DNA of 64,000 nt from Amycolatopsis sp. FDAARGOS 1241 (GTDB lineage: Bacteria; Actinomycetota; Actinomycetes; Mycobacteriales; Pseudonocardiaceae): positions 1,860,001-1,924,000 of the forward strand of contig NZ_CP069526.1 of NCBI RefSeq assembly GCF_016889705.1. The letters run 5' to 3'. The position numbers and the translations under genes were made by a program. Under the pieces are notes generated by a model. The model was not told where the DNA came from. It saw only the letters and a program-made list of their open reading frames with translations, and ran no database searches. Below, one piece after another: positions 36,360 through 44,668 of the stretch. The first letter of the stretch is position 1. Each line of letters opens with the position of its first letter.

Positions 36360-37952
36360 TCAGCGTTCCTTCGACACCGTCGCCAGCAGTTCGGGGCCCT
36401 GGGCGACGAGCCGTTGCCGCGCGAGCCCGCCCCACCACCACGCGAGCACACCGCCGACGGCGATCCCGACGGGCACGCCGAGCCACTGCAGCACCGGCGA
36501 GCCCGTGACGGCACCGGCGATGCACAGCGCGAGCACCGGCAGCGCCCCGACCCCCATCAGCAGCATCGTCGCGAACATCAGCAGCAGCCGCGCACAGCCC
36601 GGGCGACCGCCGGACGACCACGGGCTCGAACTCTTGCGCTGATCGGGCAGCGGGAACGCGAGGAACACCGACTGCAACATCAGCACGCCGGCACCCGCAC
36701 CCAGCAGCGCCGGCACCAAGCTGAACACCCACGGGTACGCGCCGGTCTCACCGACCGCGCCCGGCAGGACCGCGGCCAGCACCAGCGCCACCGGCGCGAC
36801 GATCAGTGCCCACGCGAGCTGCCGCCCGCGGACGTCGGCTCGTTCGGCACCCGGCACACTGAGCGTGTGCCACAGGGCGCTGCCGTCGAAGCCGTACAAG
36901 TTGCCCGATTGCATGCACGCGAAGAACACCACCGCGACGCCCAGGTAGGGCACGATCGCCGGCCGCCCGCCGCCGGACAGCGCCGGGATGACCGTGACCA
37001 CGACCCCAACGATCAGCGTCGACAGCAGCGCGACGCGGCGGCGCGCGTCGCGCCACCACGTGAACAGCTCCTTGCGCGCCACGGCACCCACGGGAGTCGG
37101 CGGCAGCAGGCCGCGGCGCGCGCGGGCGCCCCCGGCCCGGACCTTCGTGCGCGACGCGCCGCGGAACGACGGGCTCGTCACCTGCCGCACGAGCAGCGCG
37201 CCCCACGCGGCGATCAGCACGGCGATCAACGCGAGCATCGCGACGAGCAATCCGAGCGCGGTGCCCCATTCGCCGGCGCCCGCCGCGTGCACGGCGACCG
37301 TGCCCCAGCCCGACGGCAGCACGTGCATGACGTTCACGAAGCCGGGCACGTGCCCGTTGATGATCGCGGGGCCGAGCTTGTTGATCGCGAAGTTCACGCC
37401 GACACCGGACAGACCGGTCAGCGCCACCAGGATGATGCCGAGTTCCTTGCCCTTGCGCGACGTCAGCAGAGCACCGAGCGCGGCCATCACCACGCGGTAG
37501 AGCAGCACCACGAACGCCAGCTGCAGCACCGTGAACACGAGCCCGACCAGCGCCGCACCCGCGCCGAGCCGCAGGCCGTAGGCGAACAGGCCGAGGAACG
37601 CGATCAGGCTGACCACCGTGGTCACCCCGACGAAGCTCGCGGCCAGCAGGCCGACGGCCAGCTTGCGGCGCCCGATCGGCAGCAGCGCGAAGTGCTCCGG
37701 ACGCAGCGTGTCGTCCCCGCCGCCGGTCGCGATGGGCGCGAGGACCCAACCGGCAGCCCACGCCGCGTACACCGCAGCCAGCAGGTCGACCGTGATCTCG
37801 CTGCCGCCGCGGATCGGGACGACCGCCAGCACGATCGTCAGCACCGCCGCGATCAGGCCGACAACGCCGCCGATGACCATGCCCGCGACCTGTCGGCCGC
37901 GCAGGGAGTTGCGCAGGACGCGCAGCTTCAGTCGGACGAGGACGCCAACCAC
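36360..37952 (-). CDS. ABC transporter permease
   Basis: 530-residue integral membrane protein with roughly a dozen hydrophobic segments, such as VAGMVIGGVVGLIAAVLTIVLAVVPI near the N-terminus and repeated LLVAMLALIAVLIAAWGAL-type spans. It is the membrane half of an exporter with the ATPase encoded just upstream, whose 3' end overlaps its start by 25 bp. GTG start 37952 with GGAAGGA. No substrate can be inferred; such two-gene exporters often handle lipids or peptides. Confidence 0.82.
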   Translation of the reverse strand: MVGVLVRLKLRVLRNSLRGRQVAGMVIGGVVGLIAAVLTIVLAVVPIRGGSEITVDLLAAVYAAWAAGWVLAPIATGGGDDTLRPEHFALLPIGRRKLAVGLLAASFVGVTTVVSLIAFLGLFAYGLRLGAGAALVGLVFTVLQLAFVVLLYRVVMAALGALLTSRKGKELGIILVALTGLSGVGVNFAINKLGPAIINGHVPGFVNVMHVLPSGWGTVAVHAAGAGEWGTALGLLVAMLALIAVLIAAWGALLVRQVTSPSFRGASRTKVRAGGARARRGLLPPTPVGAVARKELFTWWRDARRRVALLSTLIVGVVVTVIPALSGGGRPAIVPYLGVAVVFFACMQSGNLYGFDGSALWHTLSVPGAERADVRGRQLAWALIVAPVALVLAAVLPGAVGETGAYPWVFSLVPALLGAGAGVLMLQSVFLAFPLPDQRKSSSPWSSGGRPGCARLLLMFATMLLMGVGALPVLALCIAGAVTGSPVLQWLGVPVGIAVGGVLAWWWGGLARQRLVAQGPELLATVSKER

Positions 37953-38698
37953 GACAGTCCTTCCGCTCCGCCGGTCCGCCCGCCCACGATGTGCACGAAA
38001 GCGTCTTCCAGGCTGCCGCCGCCACGCACGTCCTCGACGGCGCCCGCGGCCATCACCCGGCCGCGCGTGATCACCGCGACGTGGCTGCACAGCTGCTCCA
38101 CCAGCGCCATCACGTGACTCGACAGCACCACCGCACCGCCGGAGGCGACGAAGCGCTGCAGGATCGTCCGGATCGTCGACGCCGACACCGGGTCGACCGC
38201 CTCGAACGGCTCGTCCAGCACCAGCAGGCGCGGTCCGTGCAACAGCGCCATCGCCAGGCCGATCTTCTTGCGCATCCCGGCGGAGTAGTCGATCACGAGC
38301 GTCCGCTCGGCCTCGATCAGCTCGAGCACGCCCAGCAGCTCCTGGGCGCGCTCGGCGACGGTCGCCGGCGCCAGACCGCGCAGGAGCCCCATGTAGGTGA
38401 GCAGTTCGCGGCCGGTGAGCCGTTCCGGAATGGACAGTCCGTCGGGCAGCACGCCGATCAGGCCCTTCGCCCGCTCCGGCTCGCGCCAGACGTCGACGCC
38501 GAACACGTGCGCCTGCCCGGCGTCGGGGCGCAGGAGGCCGACGGCCATCGACAGCGACGTCGTCTTGCCGGCGCCGTTGGGCCCGACCAGGCCGAAGAAC
38601 GAGCCGCGCGGGACTTCCAGCGTGACGTTGTCGACGGCGAGGGTGGTGCCGAATCGTTTGGTCAGCCCGTACAGGCCCATTGCGGCGTCATCGGCCAC
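37928..38698 (-). CDS. ABC transporter ATP-binding protein
   Basis: 256-residue ATPase. Walker A GLVGPNGAGKTTSLSMAVG, signature YSAGMRKKIGLAMALLHGP, Walker B RLLVLDEPFEAVD and the switch His in SSHVMALVEQL are all present. It drives the overlapping permease gene. The signature is the degenerate YSAGM form common in actinobacterial exporters. It is the last backbone gene before the mobile element, and its 5' side faces a G/T-rich spacer. Confidence 0.93.
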   Translation of the reverse strand: MADDAAMGLYGLTKRFGTTLAVDNVTLEVPRGSFFGLVGPNGAGKTTSLSMAVGLLRPDAGQAHVFGVDVWREPERAKGLIGVLPDGLSIPERLTGRELLTYMGLLRGLAPATVAERAQELLGVLELIEAERTLVIDYSAGMRKKIGLAMALLHGPRLLVLDEPFEAVDPVSASTIRTILQRFVASGGAVVLSSHVMALVEQLCSHVAVITRGRVMAAGAVEDVRGGGSLEDAFVHIVGGRTGGAEGLSWLASSSD

Positions 38699-38967
38699 GA
38701 GTGCCCCCTTCTGTGGTCAGGCACGCGAGGTTACGCGGGTTGGGGAGGGTGTGCTCGGTGTTTGGGGAGGATCGTGGGGGGAGTTCTGCGTGGGCGGGTT
38801 TCAGGTGGTTGGTATTGGTGATGCGGGTCCTCGCGGGGCGGCTGCGGTTGGTCTGTGGGTTGATGCGGGGCCCTCGCTGGGCGTGTTGCGGGGTGTTGTG
38901 GTTGGGATGCGGGCCCTCGCGGGGCGTGTTGCGGTGCGTATGCACCCCGAAGCGCGAGTGTGACTAC
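38699..38967. other. G/T-rich intergenic spacer left of the mobile element
   Basis: No gene. The + strand is strongly G+T-rich with short repeated words such as GATGCGGGYCCTCGC. A similar G/T-rich spacer lies right of the element (59862-60092), so the two were probably one spacer before integration. Confidence 0.4.
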
Positions 38968-39018
38968 GGCCGCCGACCCCGTGTCAAGGCGGGAAAGGCG
39001 GACACTCTTTTGTTTACC
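38968..39018 (+). repeat. Left terminal inverted repeat / putative attL half-site
   Basis: 51 bp that match the reverse complement of 59811-59861 at 43 positions, the outer 23 without mismatch (core GACCCCGTGTCAAGGC), then GGCGGAC and TTTTGTT at the same offsets. Confidence 0.8.
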
Positions 39019-39040
39019 CACATGTGACCTGCGGGGACCC

Positions 39041-39160
39041 CGGCCCAGCCGTCCCAACCCGTCCCGGCAGCGGGACACCTCACGCTCACGCTCTAGCTGC
39101 GAAAACATTGGTTGGGACGGGTAGGACACGTACCCCGCATCCTGTCCCAGCCGTCCTCGA
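39041..39160. repeat. Cluster of GTCCC repeats near the left end
   Basis: CCGTCCCAACC (39049-39059) and its reverse complement (39110-39120), a GTCCC hairpin (39061-39076), and the direct repeat CCCAGCCGTCC around 39045 and 39146. This could be a transfer or replication locus or part of integrase binding. No gene here. Confidence 0.4.
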
Positions 39161-39201
39161 CAGCCGCTCGATCGCCGGTTTCGAGACGCGTCCGGTTGGC
39201 G

Positions 39202-39552
39202 TCACGCACGCTCAATCGCTTCGAGCTCGACGAGGTAATGGCCCCACCGCGAACGCACGGACACGCTCGACCGGCCTGGAAGAAGACTGATCATCGTTTC
39301 GTTGCGTATGCAAGCCGACGCGTCCACAGAGCACCGATAGTCCCAGCGGCGCCGTTCGGTGTCCCACACGTACACCGCCCCATCGAGTTCAAGGACGAAC
39401 CCAGTGAGCCATTCGGCAGCCTGCACCGGCGTAGTCAGAACCTTGACAAGCTGACCTTGCAGACGTGCCGACTTCTCCGATCGAGGGTCGCAGGTGTCAT
39501 CAGCCAGGTGGTACGCCCTCCAACGCGGACCCTGCTCGTGAACACCCGTCAC
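39202..39552 (-). CDS. Hypothetical protein, last gene of the leftward operon
   Basis: 116-residue protein of unknown function. The start is GTG 39552, chosen because it overlaps the stop of the upstream winged-helix gene in a GTGA, the same coupling seen between all genes of this operon. The sequence contains VLTTPVQAAEWLTGFVLELDGAVYVWDTERRRWDYRC, suggesting a small beta-rich protein. No signal peptide or membrane span. It is the operon member closest to the left end of the element. Confidence 0.6.
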   Translation of the reverse strand: MTGVHEQGPRWRAYHLADDTCDPRSEKSARLQGQLVKVLTTPVQAAEWLTGFVLELDGAVYVWDTERRRWDYRCSVDASACIRNETMISLLPGRSSVSVRSRWGHYLVELEAIERA

Positions 39553-39902
39553 CGCTGCCGCCGCCCACGCCTTGCCGCTGCGACGATCTTTCGAACGCTG
39601 GCGACGACACGCCCCAACGCCGCTACATGTTCGTTCAGCCGTTCCGCTCCCACGGCTGAGAGTCGCCACGACGAGCGTCGACCGTCTGTAGCCTGCCGCG
39701 CCTCAACATGGCCAGCCTTGCGCAGAGTCGCGAGCTGCTTCGACAACGCCGCCGGACTCAGCCCCAAAGACTCGCGCAGGGCACCGAACTCATGCCACTG
39801 CTGGTCGGCAAGCGTCGCGGCGATCAACAGTCGCACCGGCGGCACAAGGGCCGGATCGATCCCTTCCGTGGAACTCTCCACATGCACAAACCGGGCCATC
39901 AT
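39549..39902 (-). CDS. Small winged-helix transcriptional regulator
   Basis: 117-residue protein. LVPPVRLLIAATLADQQWHEFGALRESLGLSPAALSKQLATLRKAGHVEARQATDGRRSSWRLSAVGAERL is the MarR/YjcL-like winged-helix pattern with helix-turn-helix and wing. It overlaps its neighbours on both sides by 4 bp (ATGA and GTGA). It may regulate the element's excision or transfer genes; the shared operator-like sequence at 40539-40560 lies upstream of this operon. Confidence 0.78.
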   Translation of the reverse strand: MMARFVHVESSTEGIDPALVPPVRLLIAATLADQQWHEFGALRESLGLSPAALSKQLATLRKAGHVEARQATDGRRSSWRLSAVGAERLNEHVAALGRVVASVRKIVAAARRGRRQR

Positions 39903-40135
39903 TCGCCCGCCTGTAGCTCAGTATCGGTCGGCAAATACCGCAGGCACGTCACACACGGCATCCCACTCAGCGGAGCCACAACCTCCAACTCAGCAGGCCC
40001 GAAGTCCGCGCCACAGCAGGCACTGAGCCGGGACGGTGACGCTTCTTCGGACGACACGGGAAACACGTGCACGACTCGACAAGTCTCGCCAACCGTTCCG
40101 CGCATGGGGCGGGCAAGGATCACGCGCACCGTCAC
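39899..40135 (-). CDS. Small Cys-containing hypothetical protein (78 aa)
   Basis: 78-residue protein starting at GTG 40135 with a GGAGG site 6 bases upstream. CCGADFGPAELEVVAPLSGMPCVTCLRYLP contains a Cys pair plus CxxC, a possible small zinc-binding motif. The 4-bp overlaps with both neighbours show it is a real operon member. Function unknown. Confidence 0.6.
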   Translation of the reverse strand: MTVRVILARPMRGTVGETCRVVHVFPVSSEEASPSRLSACCGADFGPAELEVVAPLSGMPCVTCLRYLPTDTELQAGE

Positions 40136-40476
40136 TGCGCACCTCCGGCGGACACCCGCAGCGGCTGTGCGCGGCGGTAGCCACGCAATCGAGACCACAG
40201 CGACGCCTTGCCCGCCCGACTTCGCTGGCTCGACGGCAGTTCCGGCCGCGCGAACACAATCGCGTGGCACGCCGCGCACGGCCGCGCTGGCGGCAGAAAC
40301 ATCGACCCCACAACCACCACGTGCCCGCACACTGAGCCGTAGCGCCCCGCCGACTTCGCGCGCCGCCCCCTGGCAAACTCCTCATCGGTCACGGCGTGGT
40401 CCCGCCCGTCACAGGTACACGTCTGCCACGCCACGTACCTCCGCGCGGCCACGCGACCGCCCTCTTCACTGCACAT
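40132..40476 (-). CDS. Cys-rich small protein, first gene of the leftward operon
   Basis: 114-residue protein, start ATG 40476 with AAGGGG. CTCDGRDHAVTDEE and later CGHVVVVGSMFLPPARPCAACH provide paired Cys and His that suggest a zinc ribbon. It leads the operon and faces the divergent TPR regulator. Similar small Cys-rich proteins accompany actinobacterial conjugative elements. Function unknown. Confidence 0.6.
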   Translation of the reverse strand: MCSEEGGRVAARRYVAWQTCTCDGRDHAVTDEEFARGRRAKSAGRYGSVCGHVVVVGSMFLPPARPCAACHAIVFARPELPSSQRSRAGKASLWSRLRGYRRAQPLRVSAGGAQ

Positions 40477-40538
40477 GTCAGCCCCTTCGACGCCGGCGCT
40501 CGGCCAGCCCATCAACCTCCGATAGCTGAAATAAGCGT

Positions 40539-40560
40539 GACTTGTGAGATCATTTAGTCG
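40539..40560. promoter_or_regulatory. Operator-like sequence shared with 52723-52745
   Basis: Its reverse complement reads CGACTAAATGATCTCACAA; the copy at 52723 reads CGACTAAATCAGCTCACAA. The two sites lie in the two main divergent control regions of the element. Confidence 0.55.
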
Positions 40561-40619
40561 GAAGGTCAAGCGAGGGCCATAGCGGGGACAGTCCTGGGCC
40601 AGGACCGCGAGGAGAGGGC

Positions 40620-41783
40620 ATGCCAGGCAACGAACGAGTGCGACAGCCGCGAACCCTGCTTGAGCAGAAGATCTGGGAGCGCAAGCAGACACTGTCCGAG
40701 TTCGTCCGGTTCGCCGAAGAGTTCGCCCGCCAGTTCGGCGAGCGGGGGACATTGAGCGAACGCCATCTCAAACGCCTGGTCGCTGGTCGCGCGGCAACTG
40801 GAACTCAGATCGGCCGTCCGCGCCCCGCCACGGCAAGCCTGCTCGAACGCATCTTCGGCATCGACGTCGACGCACTTTTATCACCGGTCGTCGTCGCCGA
40901 CGACGACGACAGCGACGCGCAAGAGTTGCGTACGACGCTGGACGCCGCCCGTCGAATCACCCCCTCCATAGTCGCTCTGCTCCAAGACCAGTTGGCGAGC
41001 GTGCGACGACTCGACCGACAGCTAGGCGCCGTGACCGCGCACGATGAAGTAGCAGTCAAGATCGACCAGGTAACTCGCCTGCTCAGCCACAGCCTCTCCG
41101 CAGGAGTGCGCGAACAACTCGCAGCACTCCGCGCCGAGCTGGGAACCCTCGCCGGCTGGCAGGCACTCGACTTGGGCCGGGTCTCCGAGGCATGGCACCA
41201 CTACGAGCGGGCGAAGCAAGCTGCTAGCCAGTCCGGAATCCGCGCCTTCGAGATCCACACTTCCGCCGAACAGGCCTTCGTACTGCTGGACCTCGGCGAA
41301 ACGACAGCCGCTGTTGAACTCCTCGCCACGATCGAAGCACTGGCGCACCGCAAAGCCGACCGTTTACTGCGCTCCTGGCTGGCTGCCGCACACGGAGAAG
41401 CGCTTGCCGCGAACGCCCAGCGCTCGGCTAGCCTGCGCGCGTTTGACCGAGCGGAAGCGCTGTTGCCGTCCCATCAGTCCGAGCAACACGGTCCTTACGT
41501 CGCTCTGGATGCCGTACACCTCGCGCGATGGAGAGGGCACGCCCTTGCTCGGATCGGCGAACCGGAGGCCGTGAACGTGCTCGAAGCAGCCCTGAACGAC
41601 CTAGATCCGACATTTACGCGGGCCGAAGCTGCGCTGCGAGTCGACCTGGCCACAGCCTTCGTCGCACGAGGAGACCACGAGGCAGCATGTGCCCACATCA
41701 CCAAGGCACGCTTGCTCGCAACGGAGGTCGGCTCAAGCCGTCAGCTACGCCGACTTAGCGCACCACAGCTTCGCAACCAATAA
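40620..41783 (+). CDS. HTH/TPR regulator (paralogue of the gene at 50928)
   Basis: 387-residue protein. A short N-terminal DNA-binding part (about residues 10-85, LSEFVRFAEEFARQFGERGTLSERHLKRL) is followed by a TPR-like repeat domain (YERAKQAASQSGIRAFEIHTSAEQAFVLLDLGETTAAVELL). The same AWxHYERAKxAA repeat occurs in the XRE-TPR gene at 50928-52055, so the two are paralogues. Such signal-peptide-sensing regulators control quorum-like functions in actinobacteria. ATG 40620 with GAGGAGAGG. It faces the small-gene operon. Confidence 0.8.
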   Translation: MPGNERVRQPRTLLEQKIWERKQTLSEFVRFAEEFARQFGERGTLSERHLKRLVAGRAATGTQIGRPRPATASLLERIFGIDVDALLSPVVVADDDDSDAQELRTTLDAARRITPSIVALLQDQLASVRRLDRQLGAVTAHDEVAVKIDQVTRLLSHSLSAGVREQLAALRAELGTLAGWQALDLGRVSEAWHHYERAKQAASQSGIRAFEIHTSAEQAFVLLDLGETTAAVELLATIEALAHRKADRLLRSWLAAAHGEALAANAQRSASLRAFDRAEALLPSHQSEQHGPYVALDAVHLARWRGHALARIGEPEAVNVLEAALNDLDPTFTRAEAALRVDLATAFVARGDHEAACAHITKARLLATEVGSSRQLRRLSAPQLRNQ

Positions 41784-42231
41784 CCATCAAGCGCCCCACG
41801 GAGACTCGCACGCTCCGGGCCGAAGTCTCACTCGCCTACGAACGAGCTTCTCGCGCGTCCTTCATTAGGCAACCTATCAGGAGTGCTTGCCCTCGCCCCT
41901 TCGACGTGGTCCACACCGATCGTCCCATGACGGCGAGCACCGCGCCTCGGTTGGCAGCGGGGCGACGTCCGACCATCGGACGTAGCGGCGAGGGCACCCT
42001 CAAGCACCTACGACATACCGTGACAATCCCGGAGCAGAAAGTGACCGGAGCGCCACGCGACTGCACAGACCAGCGGCAATACCGCGCAGACCGGCACTGT
42101 AAACCAAGACTTGGAGGGCACACTCCAACCCGGCATTAAGCGACAATCTCATAACGCCGCGACTATGAGAGTAACAAGATCGACGTACTAGACGCTAACA
42201 CCCAGAAAGCAGACTGAAACCAAGGAGACCG
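41784..42231. other. Spacer before the defence-type cargo
   Basis: 448 bp with no gene found on either strand. A GTCCGA...TCGGAC inverted repeat occurs around 41970-41985. G+C falls sharply from about 42150, marking the start of the foreign cargo. AAGGAG precedes the start at 42232. Confidence 0.4.
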
Positions 42232-44652
42232 ATGGCAGTCGACAACGAACGTATCGCCGCATTTATCGGCGAGAGTCCGCTCCGCCAACAGGTCGCAAGC
42301 GTTCTGCAACGGGCCGGCTTCCTGATAGTGTGGGTCTTCGAGGAAGCGAACGGCTCCCGCTGGGGCCTGTACCTAAAGCTGCCACCAACACTGAAAGAAC
42401 TATTCGGAACAGGACGCGAAGTACTGTTCTGGGTAGTCCAGTCGGCCGATTTTCAGGCGCGCACAATCACGCAGGCGGATAGTCATATCCGCAAAAATCG
42501 CCCGAGACTATGTGAAGATTTCGCGATCGTCGCAACACATGACAAAAGTACAGCAGAACATGCAGCTGAAACCGCATCAACGCTTAGCACCATATTCGTT
42601 GGATTTAACCTTGATCACTTCAAGGAATATGAGCCATGGGGACCACGCAGCTTTGTAAGGGAACTCCAGGCCCAGCTGTACTCTCATGATCTATATGATC
42701 TACCTGGCGCCGTTACGCGCTCAGAGGATTTTTTCGGTCGCAGAGAAATAGTAACCGAAATAGCCTCAAGGTTGCGTCAAGGAAGCCGCCATGTCGGGCT
42801 ATTCGGATTGCGCAAGATTGGAAAGACGTCCCTACTTTACAGACTAAAATCCACACTACTCAATGTCGACAACGTTTATGTAACCCATATCGACATCGAG
42901 AGACTTGACGCGATCAATGCAACTGCGGAGTACTTAATATGGAGCCTGGGCGAATCGATCTACGACGCTCACAGGCACATGCGACGAATCACGGGACTCC
43001 TCCTATTCGGGAAATATCGAATATTCACAGAGGTCGACGACAAAGCCTCTGTATTTGAACTGTTTGATCACGACCTTCGAAAAGTTCTCTCGTCTACAAA
43101 GCGTCCAATTGTCGTGCTGCTAGACGAAATTGAATTGCTGTCACCTGATTTGCCCGGGTCAAAATGGGGTGGTGCATTTGTTCGAGTCTGGCGCCTTCTC
43201 AGGGGTATAGATCAGCAATTTCCAGGAAGAATCAGCTACTTCACAACGGGGACGAACGCAAGTATATTCGAATCAAATTTTGTCGGAGGGCAGGAAAACC
43301 CTGCGTACAACTACGTTTCAGTCGAGTACCTCAAACCGCTCCACCGAGAAGATGTCTCTAAACTCCTTGTAGGCCTCGGAAGTCGAATTGGGCTCACATG
43401 GGACGAAAAATCGACTTCTCGAGTCTTTGATGCAACCGGAGGACACCCCGCCCTTGTACGATCGTTGGCATCGTTAATTCATCGCACAAATCGAAGCTTC
43501 GAATCAGTGAAGACCATCACAAGCGACGATGTAGATCTAGCGATCAAGAACTTCCTCAACGAACGTAGCTCCCTACTCGGGCAAATTGTAACCGTGCTAG
43601 ACGAACAATACCCCGACGAGTACCTACTTCTCGAGTTTCTAGCTACCGGCCGGGTCGCAGAATTTCGGCAGTACGCCGCCGAATTTCCATCAGACGTCGC
43701 TCACCTTCTCGGATATGGAATTTGCACAGATCCAAATTCCAGCCGTAGGCTTGAGATTGAACTTCTTCAAACTTTCATACAGCGCCGCGAGAGATCGAAA
43801 GCCCTTGCGGCTACCGGAACGGTGGGTTTGCCACCCGGAAGTATGATCGACGAGTACAAAATAGTTTCGTCCATCGGTCACGTTGGCGGCTACTCAACAG
43901 TGTACGCAGCAGACACTCCAATTGGTTCAACTGTTGCCGTTAAAGTATTCCGGAGTGGCCTACTGAGCATCTTGCAGAGAGAACTAGAGCCGCTGCAAGA
44001 AATATCCCACCCAAATGTTGTCAAGGTTCTAGATTATGGCAAGACCGCCGACGGCCTCGTCTACATGGTCACGGAGTACCTAGAAGGCGATAGTCTGCGC
44101 GCGTACTGTACACGTTCGACTCGTGCATCGGAGCGAGTTGTTGCGAGCTGGCTCGCACAGCTCCTATCCGCGATGGTGTCGTTTCACCCTAATGACGCGA
44201 AGGTTCAGAGACTAAGGTCTGCCGATGAGCTATCGGTCGACGATCTAGGAGACCTCGAAGAAGCGCGACACGGGTTTGTTCATCGAGACATTAAGCCAGA
44301 AAATATCATTGCCAGCAATCGCGGAGTAGTGCTCATTGATTTCAATATCTCCTCTCAAGCGTCCATGCCAGTTATCACCGAAAGCGGCACCCTTGGATAC
44401 CAGCCGCCGGACGGCGCAGGCGTCCGGTGGACACCTGATGTCGATCTTTACCAACTTGGCATAACAATGTTGCAAGTATCGTTGGGTATCGAGTTCACAG
44501 GCGATAATGTCGAAGACATTCGGACGCTTGCAAACGAAGAATTGAGCTCTCAGCTTGGGAGAATTCTGCTAAAGATGACAGCGCCTAGTCGCGCACAACG
44601 ATACGCCAATGCCGACGGTGCACTGGGTGCCGTCCGAGCTCTTCAGATGTAG
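42232..44652 (+). CDS. Fusion of a STAND-like/AAA+ ATPase with a PglW-like Ser/Thr protein kinase
   Basis: 806-residue three-part protein. Residues about 1-175 are an unrecognised N-terminal domain. Residues about 180-420 are a P-loop ATPase with GLFGLRKIGKTSLLYRL (about 189) and Walker B VVLLDEIELL (about 293), followed by a TGGHPALVR sensor-like motif. Residues about 540-806 are a protein kinase: IGHVGGYSTVYAA glycine loop, VAVKVF with the ATP Lys, HRDIKPEN near 684, but DFN instead of DFG near 703 and GTLGYQPPD as activation segment. The LIDFNIS form is typical of PglW/BREX-associated kinases. It is visibly AT-rich (29 of 60 G+C in 43201-43260), so acquired. The nuclease-NTPase gene follows 17 bp downstream. 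Confidence 0.82.
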   Translation: MAVDNERIAAFIGESPLRQQVASVLQRAGFLIVWVFEEANGSRWGLYLKLPPTLKELFGTGREVLFWVVQSADFQARTITQADSHIRKNRPRLCEDFAIVATHDKSTAEHAAETASTLSTIFVGFNLDHFKEYEPWGPRSFVRELQAQLYSHDLYDLPGAVTRSEDFFGRREIVTEIASRLRQGSRHVGLFGLRKIGKTSLLYRLKSTLLNVDNVYVTHIDIERLDAINATAEYLIWSLGESIYDAHRHMRRITGLLLFGKYRIFTEVDDKASVFELFDHDLRKVLSSTKRPIVVLLDEIELLSPDLPGSKWGGAFVRVWRLLRGIDQQFPGRISYFTTGTNASIFESNFVGGQENPAYNYVSVEYLKPLHREDVSKLLVGLGSRIGLTWDEKSTSRVFDATGGHPALVRSLASLIHRTNRSFESVKTITSDDVDLAIKNFLNERSSLLGQIVTVLDEQYPDEYLLLEFLATGRVAEFRQYAAEFPSDVAHLLGYGICTDPNSSRRLEIELLQTFIQRRERSKALAATGTVGLPPGSMIDEYKIVSSIGHVGGYSTVYAADTPIGSTVAVKVFRSGLLSILQRELEPLQEISHPNVVKVLDYGKTADGLVYMVTEYLEGDSLRAYCTRSTRASERVVASWLAQLLSAMVSFHPNDAKVQRLRSADELSVDDLGDLEEARHGFVHRDIKPENIIASNRGVVLIDFNISSQASMPVITESGTLGYQPPDGAGVRWTPDVDLYQLGITMLQVSLGIEFTGDNVEDIRTLANEELSSQLGRILLKMTAPSRAQRYANADGALGAVRALQM

Positions 44653-44668
44653 GAGGCGGGAGACCCTA

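Noticed and set aside
38699..38967. G-quadruplex-type regulatory element
   Set aside because: G runs occur, but the loops between them are too long for a standard motif; only a composition bias can be claimed.
38940..39020. tRNA gene as the integration site of the element
   Set aside because: No cloverleaf or TTCGAAT-type T-loop is visible near either end, and a serine integrase does not need a tRNA site.
41836..42123. 95-codon minus-strand frame in the spacer before the cargo
   Set aside because: No ribosome binding site, Cys/Arg-rich random-like composition, and no operon context.
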